Position numbers and translations under genes: made by a program. 64,000 nt of DNA from Candidatus Neomarinimicrobiota bacterium (GTDB lineage Bacteria; Fidelibacterota; Marinisomatia; Marinisomatales; TCS55): contig JABIDL010000027.1 in assembly GCA_018651745.1 (NCBI GenBank), positions 7,636 to 71,635 of the forward strand, written 5' to 3'. Below are positions 36,576 through 44,890 of this stretch, piece after piece (positions within the stretch are counted from its first letter, which is position 1; the number at the start of each line of letters is the position of its first letter). The notes beneath the pieces were generated by a model. That model made no database searches and was not told where the DNA came from. It saw only the letters and a list, made by a program, of their open reading frames with translations.

Positions 36576-37253
36576 TTAAAATAAACCTTCGATTGACTGA
36601 ATACACAGCTCAGAATTATTTTTTGGCGAATTTACAAAAGTAGAGACAGGATGGAATGCCAGTTTTTCAGAGTAAGGTTTTAGTAAATCTTTTGCCTCCC
36701 TTGCTGGGTGATTTTTTTGTTGAATCCAGCGGTCAATATCATATGATTTCAAGATCACCGGCATTCGATTATGAATAAAAGAAATTTTGTCTTGCGGTTC
36801 AGTCGTAATAACGGTATAGGATAAAGTTTTATTTCCTTCCAGTGATTTCCAGGTATCAAACAACCCTGCCATAGGAAGCAATTTTCGCCGCGGATGATGA
36901 ATGTAATATGGCGTTTTTGTTTCCCCTTCGCGACGCCATTCATAATATCCATCGGCGATGACCACGCAGCGATTCCGGGAAACAAGATCCCGAAAAGATG
37001 GTTTTTCTAGGATTGTTTCCGCTCTGGCATTAATCAGTTTTGGCCCGATTGACCTTTTTTTTGACCATGATGGGATCAGTCCCCATTGCATCATTTTGAC
37101 CACCCTTCTCCCGGGAAATCCAAGAATTGGGGTCATTTGAGTTGGGGCGATGTTGTAGCTTGGGGAATATCTTTCAGGATCCATCCATTCTTCTATTGCA
37201 AGTTCCTCGATGATGGATTGCATGTCCCGAGTTAATGTTTTTCGTCCGCACAT
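36576..37253 (-). CDS. SRAP-domain protein (YedK/HMCES family)
   Basis: 225 residues. It begins MCGRKTL; Cys2, freed after Met removal, is the residue that forms a thiazolidine crosslink with abasic sites in single-stranded DNA. Other family residues are visible in SYNIAPTQMTPIL (Asn), INARAETILEKPSFRDL, CVVIADGYYEWRREG (Glu) and IHNRMPVIL (His). It protects abasic sites during replication. It follows the lexA-imuB-dnaE2 genes after 137 bases with two CGTAAG motifs, consistent with SOS control. Confidence 0.93.
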   Translation of the reverse strand: MCGRKTLTRDMQSIIEELAIEEWMDPERYSPSYNIAPTQMTPILGFPGRRVVKMMQWGLIPSWSKKRSIGPKLINARAETILEKPSFRDLVSRNRCVVIADGYYEWRREGETKTPYYIHHPRRKLLPMAGLFDTWKSLEGNKTLSYTVITTEPQDKISFIHNRMPVILKSYDIDRWIQQKNHPAREAKDLLKPYSEKLAFHPVSTFVNSPKNNSELCIQSIEGLF

Positions 37254-37390
37254 AATGTTGTTTAATTTTTAACGTAAGGCGCAATGAATCAAGGAAAAGA
37301 AACTCTTAATGCGTAAGAAAATATTGAATTAATAACGATGGTTTGTTTTTCTATTCATATTAATCACTCTACGTTTTTCTGGTAGAGAAT
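37254..37390 (-). promoter_or_regulatory. SRAP upstream region with two CGTAAG motifs
   Basis: 137 bases between dnaE2 and the SRAP gene. CGTAAG occurs at 37273-37278 and 37312-37317. The same hexamer occurs twice in front of lexA (42271 and 42282). It is therefore a candidate SOS operator half-site; the link is inferred from recurrence only. Confidence 0.4.
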
Positions 37391-40300
37391 TTACGCCGTT
37401 TTCATCTTCTTTATCATAGTGCTTAAGCTTCCTAACTTTTCGATAGTAACTGAAATGACACCAAATGACTCTTCAACCTTGCCTCTAAGAATAAATAGAT
37501 TCTCCCATAATAGTAAGTCACCATATTTCTGAAAAGCTTCCGGAAAAAGAACACACTCATAAATATCTGTTTCATCTTCTAATGTTAAAAATTCCATGGC
37601 GTCTCTATTCTTTACTGTCGCTGTTTCTTTTCTCGTGATATATACCCCGGCCAAGTGAATCGTTCGACCAATATAATTTGATAAGTCCCTTGCTTTACGC
37701 ACACGATGATTAATCATTTCCAAATAAGGTTCTAATGGGTGTTCTGAAATCGGAAAGCCAAATGATTCGATTTCTAATTGACGGCGATCTGCTTTGCTTA
37801 GCCTATTATACTGAAATTGACAGAGTGCGGTGTTTGAAGTAATATCACCATTTGCCATACTCAGGGTGGCGCCTGTATTGTTTTCTCCCAAACAATACCA
37901 TACGGCACGGTAAGCAATTTCTTGATGAGATAATTCCGGTGCTAATGCAGAAAAACAACCCGCATTTGTCAGAGCCATAACATCCGATAGATTGGGGTCA
38001 ATGCGCATGAAAAAATCATCCAGAGAAGAAAAATAGCCAGCTTTTCGTTCATCTAATATTTCTTTGATTGTTTTTTCCTGCAGATTGCGAATACTCATAA
38101 ATCCCATACGAATTTTATTTTTTCGACCTCGATATTCCATCCAACTTCTGTTTACATCCGGGGACAAGATTTGAATTCCAAACCGACGTGCCTCACTGAG
38201 ATATGCAAACGGCGAATAAAAACCGCCTTGATTTGAAATAACCGCCGCCAAAAACTCTGCTGGAAAATGGGCTTTGAGATATGCACACGTAAAAGAAAGC
38301 ATGGCAAAAGATGCAGAATGGGGTTTGCAAAATGAATAACCCACAAAAGAACGAATCATACTCCAAATATCCTTAATAACGCCATCTTCATAACCGCGTT
38401 TTTTTGCACCTTGAAAAAACTTCTTTTCCCAATTTTTAATCAAGTGCTGCATTGCATCTCGGCTCATGGTTTTACGCAAAGATTCTGCCTCCGCATACCC
38501 CATCCCCGCCATAACCTGGGCCGCCATGGATACTTGTTCTTCATATACCATAATGCCATAACTTTCTTTTAAAAAACCTAAATCTGGGTGTTTAATTTTC
38601 CATGGTTTTCCGTGGATTCTCTCCAGCATTATATGGGTAAAACGGTTCGCCGCCGGTCGAATAATGGATGAATAAATCACCACATGTTCGAAATCCACTA
38701 CACCGGCTTTGGCTAAGAGCTGCCGCGTAGCGGGACTTTCGATATAGAACACACCCATGGTTTTTCCACTCTTCATCAGTTCAGCTGTTTTTTCATCGTC
38801 AATCGGTTGGATTTTATGATAATCTAAATGTCGGTTTTTTGTTGCCGCTTCACCATAATTCAAATTGATTTGTTTAATCGTATCCCGTACCACCGCCAGG
38901 CTGCGGTTGCCCAGAATATCAATTTTTAGAAGCCCCGAATCTTCCACCTGATCTTTTTCCCACTCTACAATTTGCACACCTTTGGGTGCCGTGAGTACCG
39001 GTACATATTTTCGGATTTCATCAGGAACAATCACCACGCCACCAGGATGGACAGATGGATGGCGAAAAGCACCCACTGCTTTTTCACTTTCCTTCAGGAT
39101 TAATTCTAATGTTTCGTCCAGTTCTATATTTTCAAATCGAGGGTCGGTTTTTACCCAGTTCAGTAAATCCTTCCGGGATGCAACCCAACCAATCCGCTTG
39201 GTAATTGTATTAATTTCTTCATTGGATAGCCCATAGACTTTTGCCACTTCGCGAATCGCAGATCGTGGTTTCATAAAAACCTGACTACAGACCATTCCCG
39301 TTCGTTCGTTTCCATATTTTTTAAATACGTAATCCAAAATATCGTCTCGTTCATCCCATGGAAAATCCACATCAATATCCGGCATATTACTTCGTTCGGG
39401 GTGGATAAAGCGTTCAAACTGAAGGTTATATTTAATGGGGTCCACCTGAGTGATTAATAAACAATAACTCACAATGGATGCGGCGCCAGAACCCCGCCCG
39501 ATGGTGGCGTGCGTTTGCTTCACAATATCTTCTACAACCAAAAAATATGGGGCAAATCCCTTGGCTGTAATCAACGCCAACTCATGGTCAATTCGTTTTT
39601 GAATTTCTGTCGTGACTTTTTTATAACGCTTTTGTGCGCCTGCCGCTACTTTTTCTTTCAATATTTGGTTGGACCGACGGGTATCTTTTAAGGATAAATA
39701 AGGGAAAATTGTATTCACAAACGACCAATCTCGTTTGCAGCGTTCCGCCAAATAGGCGCTGTTATTGATGGCTTCCAAACTGTTGGGGAATCGTCGTACC
39801 ATATCTTTCTCTGAGCAAAACCAGTGCTTGTCAGACTTGCAAGCATCTTCCGGAAGTTGGGATAAGGTTGTGTTCAAATCGATGGCACGTAATATGCGGT
39901 GTGTTGATCTATCTTCTTTTTTAAGAAAATACACATCGCCAGTAGCGATCATTTCTAATTTAAGTTTTTGAGATAATTCACCCATGGGTTTTTCTGCCAT
40001 ACCCGGACGTAATTCTACAAATAAGTGGCTATTGGGGATGTGTTGGCTCAAGGACGATAGTGTTATTTTGTCATGAGATAATATAAATAACCCATCGGAA
40101 TGTTTTTCTAAAACATCCGCTATAGATTGAGATGGGTTGTCGTGAACAGCCGAAGTGGCACGGCAGATGTTTTCATAGCCACCCTGGTTTTCTGCCAATA
40201 AAATAGCTTCGCCCTGATTGGTGATCAGGTTGACGCCGGCAAGGGGTTCTATCTCAGCGGCACGAGCGTGTTGGACAAAACGAATGAATCCCCATAAGCC

Positions 40301-40423
40301 ATTGGTTTCTGTTAATGCCAGGTGGTTCATCCCTTGGTTGCGTGCCGCAGTGAGTAGCGCCGGTTGGGAAGCGGTTCCGGACATTCGGGAATAGTGGGAA
40401 TGGACATTCAAATGCGTAAACAT
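37391..40423 (-). CDS. dnaE2: Error-prone DNA polymerase III alpha (DnaE2/ImuC)
   Basis: 1010 residues, shorter than replicative DnaE1 and without its C-terminal tau-binding part. An N-terminal PHP domain (about 1-200; FTHLNVHSHYSRM) is followed by the C-family polymerase core with catalytic PDIDVDFPWDERDD (two Asp, about residue 350), GRGSGAASIVSYCL, and FCKPHSASFAMLSF, then a helix-hairpin-helix and OB region (RTIHLAGVYITRKETATVKN). DnaE2 bypasses lesions together with ImuB. Here it lies 3 bases after an ImuB-type gene and downstream of lexA. The PHP metal site is partly altered (LALTETNGL). Confidence 0.92.
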   Translation of the reverse strand: MFTHLNVHSHYSRMSGTASQPALLTAARNQGMNHLALTETNGLWGFIRFVQHARAAEIEPLAGVNLITNQGEAILLAENQGGYENICRATSAVHDNPSQSIADVLEKHSDGLFILSHDKITLSSLSQHIPNSHLFVELRPGMAEKPMGELSQKLKLEMIATGDVYFLKKEDRSTHRILRAIDLNTTLSQLPEDACKSDKHWFCSEKDMVRRFPNSLEAINNSAYLAERCKRDWSFVNTIFPYLSLKDTRRSNQILKEKVAAGAQKRYKKVTTEIQKRIDHELALITAKGFAPYFLVVEDIVKQTHATIGRGSGAASIVSYCLLITQVDPIKYNLQFERFIHPERSNMPDIDVDFPWDERDDILDYVFKKYGNERTGMVCSQVFMKPRSAIREVAKVYGLSNEEINTITKRIGWVASRKDLLNWVKTDPRFENIELDETLELILKESEKAVGAFRHPSVHPGGVVIVPDEIRKYVPVLTAPKGVQIVEWEKDQVEDSGLLKIDILGNRSLAVVRDTIKQINLNYGEAATKNRHLDYHKIQPIDDEKTAELMKSGKTMGVFYIESPATRQLLAKAGVVDFEHVVIYSSIIRPAANRFTHIMLERIHGKPWKIKHPDLGFLKESYGIMVYEEQVSMAAQVMAGMGYAEAESLRKTMSRDAMQHLIKNWEKKFFQGAKKRGYEDGVIKDIWSMIRSFVGYSFCKPHSASFAMLSFTCAYLKAHFPAEFLAAVISNQGGFYSPFAYLSEARRFGIQILSPDVNRSWMEYRGRKNKIRMGFMSIRNLQEKTIKEILDERKAGYFSSLDDFFMRIDPNLSDVMALTNAGCFSALAPELSHQEIAYRAVWYCLGENNTGATLSMANGDITSNTALCQFQYNRLSKADRRQLEIESFGFPISEHPLEPYLEMINHRVRKARDLSNYIGRTIHLAGVYITRKETATVKNRDAMEFLTLEDETDIYECVLFPEAFQKYGDLLLWENLFILRGKVEESFGVISVTIEKLGSLSTMIKKMKTA

Positions 40424-40426
40424 GGT

Positions 40427-41569
40427 TCATTGAGGACTTTCCATATTTGTATTATTGTACTTCTTTCTGAGAATATCCATGGCAAAGGAAATACGATCTT
40501 GTTCTGTATCTTTTTCAAACAATTCCATCTGGTTGGCGACCTGAGCAAAACCAGACAAATCTAATAAAATGGATCGAATACGATTTCGGCGAATGTTTGC
40601 TTTTTCAAACAACTGCCATGATTCAGTTAAAATTGTTGCATCATTATTGTTTAAATATTGTCCATGAGTTTCATATTTAAATCCATCTGTATAATGGATT
40701 TCTACCCGAACTTTTTTTGCAATCTGGGACCGTTGCCTGAGTTTAAATGCCACCTGATCTGATAGCCGTTTCACCTCCGACCATAATATACTTGTATCAT
40801 TCGTATCTTCTGCCAAAACGACCTGCTCCACGATATGATCTTTCATAGCTGGGGGGCGCACCACGGATAAATCTTGTCCGTGGACTTCTCGGAAAAGAGG
40901 TAATGCATACCGTCCAAACAATCTCCGGGCATTGGCTGCTGAATTCACAAGTGATTGAATTTGTCTCACTTGGTTCAAAATCAAAAACTTGATCAGTTTC
41001 CAAATCGATGGCTCATGAACAATGGGAATGACCGGCGTATCCAAGGGGGATAAAAATTGAGCCTCATTCCCTGCCATGATACGATAAATTGTATCGGGAA
41101 CAACCGATGTAGAAATACGGCTCACCAGTTTGTTCTGACTGATACCCAAAATAGGATTAAGCCCAACCTGATCTTGAACCAGTTTTGATATGTTTGACCC
41201 CGCTTGTTTATGACTTTTATAGATGCGTTCCATGCCAGTCATATCCATATAGAACTTGCCGTAGCCAGCGGGTTCTACAATAGGGGTAAATCGCTGAACA
41301 GTGGCATAGACATATTGATTCAGTCGTCCATAAAGCGATGGGTTGTATGGCAAAAACTGGGCACCATGGCTCATTTTCCGGGCCAAAGAGACCTTCATCC
41401 CTCGACATAAACCTTCATCTTTTGCTTCTTTAGACACAGATACCACCGTACTATTTTGATGATGAGAAGAAATAATGGCAATGGGGCGCGTGCGTAGAGA
41501 TGCATCCAGCCGGCGCTCGGCCTGCAGTTCAAAATCTTTTAGACGAAGGTGAAATACAGTGGGGTGCAT
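40427..41569 (-). CDS. imuB: ImuB-type Y-family polymerase-like protein, catalytically dead
   Basis: 380 residues with Y-family finger/palm/little-finger layout. The acidic residues that bind metal are missing: the first motif is VFHLRLKDFELQAERR where active enzymes have HxDxDxF, and the second is YGKFYMDMTG where they have SIDEAYLDLTG. This loss defines ImuB, an adaptor that links DnaE2 to the sliding clamp. A C-terminal NQMELFEKD may act as the beta-clamp-binding peptide (QxxLF type). The order lexA-imuB-dnaE2 supports the assignment. No imuA gene lies between. Confidence 0.88.
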   Translation of the reverse strand: MHPTVFHLRLKDFELQAERRLDASLRTRPIAIISSHHQNSTVVSVSKEAKDEGLCRGMKVSLARKMSHGAQFLPYNPSLYGRLNQYVYATVQRFTPIVEPAGYGKFYMDMTGMERIYKSHKQAGSNISKLVQDQVGLNPILGISQNKLVSRISTSVVPDTIYRIMAGNEAQFLSPLDTPVIPIVHEPSIWKLIKFLILNQVRQIQSLVNSAANARRLFGRYALPLFREVHGQDLSVVRPPAMKDHIVEQVVLAEDTNDTSILWSEVKRLSDQVAFKLRQRSQIAKKVRVEIHYTDGFKYETHGQYLNNNDATILTESWQLFEKANIRRNRIRSILLDLSGFAQVANQMELFEKDTEQDRISFAMDILRKKYNNTNMESPQ

Positions 41570-41644
41570 ACTTTAAACACGAAGCGCACCAAGTATACAT
41601 TTTTCAACCAAAGTATCCGGACGCAGTTCTATATTTATGTTTCA

Positions 41645-42247
41645 TTAATATTCCCGAAAGGAATAGAGAAGCACGCCGTTAATTTTGAAATGATCTGTTT
41701 TATGAACCATAATCACAGGGTAATTCGGATTACGGGGATGAAGTTCCACATGTCCATTGGTGGGTTGATAACGCTTGAGCGTGGCCTCACCATTAATAAG
41801 GGCCACAACAATCTGCCCCGGATTTGCTTCCGCAGATTTCCGCACAATAATATAATCGCCATCTTCAATGTGATCTCCCACCATAGAATCACCTTTGACC
41901 TGAAGTACAAAATTATCCGGGTGAATAAAAGGCGTTGGCACAGAAATCGATTCTGCATTTTCCAGCGCTTCGATGGGTTCCCCTGCAGCAATTAAACCCA
42001 ACAATGGCAGGCGGGCCGGTGTGGCGTGATCCTCATGAGTGAGGGCTAAAGCCCGCTTGCCGTTAGGTCCTTTGGAACGATCAAGATGGCCGTTGTGAGT
42101 CAGGGCATTGACATACCAGTGAACCGTCCCCAAAGATGCAAATCCCATGCCATTCATAATTTCTTCATAAGAAGGGGCTTGGCCGTATTCAACAGTATAA
42201 CGTTGAACAAAGCTCAAAAACTTTTGCTGTTTGAATGATAAAGTCAT
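41645..42247 (-). CDS. lexA: LexA repressor
   Basis: 200 residues. The N-terminal winged helix (about 1-70, SYEEIMNGMGFASLGTVHWY) differs from E. coli LexA in its recognition helix, so its operator will differ. The autoproteolysis machinery is intact: cleavage site Ala88-Gly89 in LIAAGEP, Ser121 in KGDSMVGD and Lys158 in EATLKRY. RecA-stimulated cleavage would derepress the SOS genes. It lies 75 bases upstream of imuB on the same strand, and its own promoter contains an inverted repeat (42269-42298). Confidence 0.95.
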   Translation of the reverse strand: MTLSFKQQKFLSFVQRYTVEYGQAPSYEEIMNGMGFASLGTVHWYVNALTHNGHLDRSKGPNGKRALALTHEDHATPARLPLLGLIAAGEPIEALENAESISVPTPFIHPDNFVLQVKGDSMVGDHIEDGDYIIVRKSAEANPGQIVVALINGEATLKRYQPTNGHVELHPRNPNYPVIMVHKTDHFKINGVLLYSFREY

Positions 42248-42268
42248 TTGATTATTTAATCTTTAATT

Positions 42269-42298
42269 CCCGTAAGTTACTCGTAAGTATATTACGGG
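42269..42298. promoter_or_regulatory. Putative LexA operator: inverted repeat in lexA/gpmA intergenic region
   Basis: CCCGTAA (42269-42275) and TTACGGG (42292-42298) form a perfect inverted repeat, and between them lies TTACTCGTAA (42277-42286), itself symmetric. Four GTAA/TTAC half-sites lie within 24 bases. Position 22-51 bases upstream of the lexA start fits autoregulation. Confidence 0.55.
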
Positions 42299-42388
42299 AT
42301 AAAAAAAATATATACAAGTATTTTTTCTTTTTCTACTTTCGGATACCGTCATTCTAATCGAACTTCTACATCAAGTTTGAGATCAAAA

Positions 42389-43135
42389 ATGACTACGCTC
42401 GTACTACTTCGTCATGGCGAGAGCCAATGGAATCTGGAAAATCGTTTTACCGGTTGGACTGATGTAGGTCTAACTCTGCGCGGGCAAGACGAAGCAAAAT
42501 CCTCCGGGCGAATCTTGAAAGAGGATGGATATAAATTTGATGTGATTCACACATCTGTTTTGACGCGCGCAATCCGCACGATGGAATTATGTTTGGACGC
42601 AATGAATCTGAAAGATATTCCAATTTATTATCATTGGCGTCTGAATGAACGGCATTACGGCGCACTCCAAGGACTTAACAAAGCTGAGACCGCTGAAGAA
42701 TACGGCGAAGAGCAAGTCCATATATGGCGCCGAAGTTATACCACATCGCCTCCAAAACTGGATTTTGATGATGAGCGCCATCCGCGGTTTGCCGATCTTT
42801 ACAAAAATTTTGCGCCTGAAGAATTGCCGGCATCAGAGTGCCTTAAAGATACAGTAGAACGATTTTTGCCTTACTGGCACGACCAGATTGCACCCGATGT
42901 TAAATCCGGGAAACGAATATTAATTGTGGCTCATGGGAATTCGCTTCGAGCTCTGGTAAAATACTTGGATAATATTTCGGATGAAGAAATTGTTGACTTA
43001 AATATCCCGACCGGCGTTCCGTTGGTATATGAGCTTGCTGAAGATTTGAAACCCATCAATCATTATTATTTAGGGGATCAGGATGCTATTGCTGAAAAAG
43101 CCGCCGCCGTTGCTGCGCAGGGAAAAACGAGGTAA
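42389..43135 (+). CDS. gpmA: 2,3-bisphosphoglycerate-dependent phosphoglycerate mutase
   Basis: 248 residues. It interconverts 3- and 2-phosphoglycerate in glycolysis. Motifs: [20 protein letters not shown] with the phospho-His, [26 protein letters not shown] and [16 protein letters not shown]. All are intact. The ATG at 42389 is chosen; an in-frame TTG 12 bases earlier is unlikely. The gene shares its upstream region with lexA but has no functional link to SOS. It is convergent with the rhodanese gene. Confidence 0.96.
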   Translation: MTTLVLLRHGESQWNLENRFTGWTDVGLTLRGQDEAKSSGRILKEDGYKFDVIHTSVLTRAIRTMELCLDAMNLKDIPIYYHWRLNERHYGALQGLNKAETAEEYGEEQVHIWRRSYTTSPPKLDFDDERHPRFADLYKNFAPEELPASECLKDTVERFLPYWHDQIAPDVKSGKRILIVAHGNSLRALVKYLDNISDEEIVDLNIPTGVPLVYELAEDLKPINHYYLGDQDAIAEKAAAVAAQGKTR

Positions 43136-43146
43136 CCAACTAGATA

Positions 43147-43767
43147 TCAACACCCTCCCTCTGGCGCTTTCTTTTTCTTTCTTTGTTTAATTTTTGGCTT
43201 GGTTATTTTTGTTTTTGTTGAAGTTGTTTTAGATATTCCTCCACTCCCAAAATACTGACTGGCCCCTTTTCTGAATTCATATTTTGCAATTTCATCATCC
43301 GGCGATGTGGACTTCGGTTTATTGGGATTTAAAATTGTTTCTGTCCAATAATTCAATCCGCCCATTAATACCGTATTGTTTTCATAGCCAAGTTGTCGAG
43401 ATATCATCCAAGCTTCGTGGGCCCGTGTTGTACCATTAGAATAAAGAATGTTCATTTTAATATCCTGATCTAAAAAATCAACCCATTCATCATCCAATAA
43501 TTGATTTAGCGGAATATTAATCGCACCATCTAAATGAAAATTTTGAAATTCATCTCTAGATCGTATATCGATAAGTTGAATGGATGGATCATTGTTGATT
43601 AACCATTCTGCAAGCTCATCCGGATGAATAAGTTCAGACCCATATTGTACCTCATTCAACATTTCTGAAGCTGTAAGTCGAAATGGTTTTGTGGTATTTT
43701 CCGGCACAAATGCAATGATAAGTCCAAATCCTAATAGCACGGCCGTAAGTTTATTTCGAGGTGTCAT
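43147..43767 (-). CDS. Rhodanese-like protein with Ser in place of active Cys
   Basis: 206 residues. An N-terminal hydrophobic segment (about 7-22, TAVLLGFGLIIAFV) anchors or exports it. A single rhodanese domain spans about 50-150, with QLIDIRSRDEFQNFHLDGAI. The active loop reads LYSNGTTRAHEAW, where the sulfur-carrying Cys of CxxGxR is Ser. The C-terminus is a basic Lys-rich tail (KTKITKPKIKQRKKKKAP) ending in GGC, so the only Cys seen is the last residue. It is the last gene of the sulfur-respiration operon, 2 bases after the YeeE/YedE gene. Role may be sulfur binding or structural rather than transferase. Confidence 0.82.
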   Translation of the reverse strand: MTPRNKLTAVLLGFGLIIAFVPENTTKPFRLTASEMLNEVQYGSELIHPDELAEWLINNDPSIQLIDIRSRDEFQNFHLDGAINIPLNQLLDDEWVDFLDQDIKMNILYSNGTTRAHEAWMISRQLGYENNTVLMGGLNYWTETILNPNKPKSTSPDDEIAKYEFRKGASQYFGSGGISKTTSTKTKITKPKIKQRKKKKAPEGGC

Positions 43768-43769
43768 GG

Positions 43770-44360
43770 TTAATACTCCTCTCTTGGAAATTTTTTCTCA
43801 GCAATTTCAGCAATCCAAAACATAATTAAAGCCGCAATAATTACGAAAAAAGTCAGGAATCCTTGAGAAATACCCAAAATTTTAGATAGTTTTATCTGAC
43901 CAAGGTATTCCGCCATATAGAGTGATTTGATCATGGGATAAAATTCGCCAAAAACGAAAATTCCTATAAAAATACCACCGACAAACACCATGGCATCAAT
44001 TTTACCAATGGCTGCTGCACATACACTTGTTCCCGGGCAGAATCCACCTATGATAAATCCAGCGCCCATAATAATGCCGCCAACTATCGCTGACCATAAG
44101 TATGTGGGGTTGACCCATACCAAGTTCAAATCAATCCAGTCAAACAAGCTAAAATAGAGCAACCCAAGCATGCCTGTAACTGCAGCGGTAAAAAATACTT
44201 TTAAAACAACAGCATCATATCCGTAAAAAACACCTGCAAGTTTTCGGCTTGAGGAGAACCCTGCTTGTTCTAATATAAACCCAAATCCAATTCCTACAGC
44301 AAAGGCTATAAAAAAATTCCATCCCTCACCAATAACTTCTTGGGGTATTAAAGGTCCCAT
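43770..44360 (-). CDS. YeeE/YedE family sulfur transporter, second subunit
   Basis: About 196 residues with about five membrane helices. The ATG at 44360 is chosen because AGGAG lies 7 bases upstream; the frame extends 20 codons further into the preceding gene. Family motifs are FGFILEQAGFSSSRKLAGVF near residue 30 and IGGFCPGTSVCAAAIGKIDA with a conserved Cys near residue 112. Relatives (TsuA) import thiosulfate through Cys relay. It probably forms a pair with the 169-residue neighbour and supplies or exports sulfur species for the reductase. Confidence 0.87.
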   Translation of the reverse strand: MGPLIPQEVIGEGWNFFIAFAVGIGFGFILEQAGFSSSRKLAGVFYGYDAVVLKVFFTAAVTGMLGLLYFSLFDWIDLNLVWVNPTYLWSAIVGGIIMGAGFIIGGFCPGTSVCAAAIGKIDAMVFVGGIFIGIFVFGEFYPMIKSLYMAEYLGQIKLSKILGISQGFLTFFVIIAALIMFWIAEIAEKKFPREEY

Positions 44361-44370
44361 AATTAATCTC

Positions 44371-44880
44371 CTAAATCCAATTTTTTCTAAAAAAGTATGC
44401 CAATGCGAAAGCAGTGCCAAAAATAGCCATCATCGTTACAAACCCCGCCAAAGACAGAACAGCCATCCCAGTAAGAGCGGAACCGCTTGTGCAGCCGCGA
44501 CCCAATTGACTACCGAATCCAAAAAGAATACCGCCAATGCCGGCCAACATAAGGCGCTTATTTGATGTAATTTTAGGACTATGCTCTACTTTCAATTTCA
44601 ATCTACCCGCCAAAGCGCCTGATAGGAATCCCCCTACAATCACACCCAATATTTCATATACCAACCAAGAATTTAGTGGATTCTTTCCTTCGCCCGTATA
44701 TTTACTATAATATTCAGAATTGGATGCATGATCAGAGGCAACCATTTCTACTGCTGTAACCACAACGCTTTTTACAGCACCACTGGCACCCAAGCCTCGC
44801 CCTGAAAAATAAAATGCAGATAGGAGGACCAGCCCCAATAGGACACCTGCAAGGTAGGGATTCATATATTTTGTTTTCAT
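44371..44880 (-). CDS. YeeE/YedE family sulfur transporter, first subunit
   Basis: 169 residues with about four helices. The block GFGSQLGRGCTSGSALTGMA near residue 115 carries the conserved Cys of YeeE/YedE proteins. It starts 10 bases downstream of the NrfD-like gene and ends 10 bases before the second YeeE/YedE gene, all on one strand. Half-size pairs of this type are common next to sulfur-oxidising or -reducing enzymes; the pair probably makes one functional transporter. Confidence 0.87.
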   Translation of the reverse strand: MKTKYMNPYLAGVLLGLVLLSAFYFSGRGLGASGAVKSVVVTAVEMVASDHASNSEYYSKYTGEGKNPLNSWLVYEILGVIVGGFLSGALAGRLKLKVEHSPKITSNKRLMLAGIGGILFGFGSQLGRGCTSGSALTGMAVLSLAGFVTMMAIFGTAFALAYFFRKNWI

Positions 44881-44890
44881 ACTTTTCTCC

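Noticed and set aside
43136-43146. Terminator between gpmA and the rhodanese gene
   Set aside because: Only 11 bases separate the convergent stops and no stem-loop is seen.
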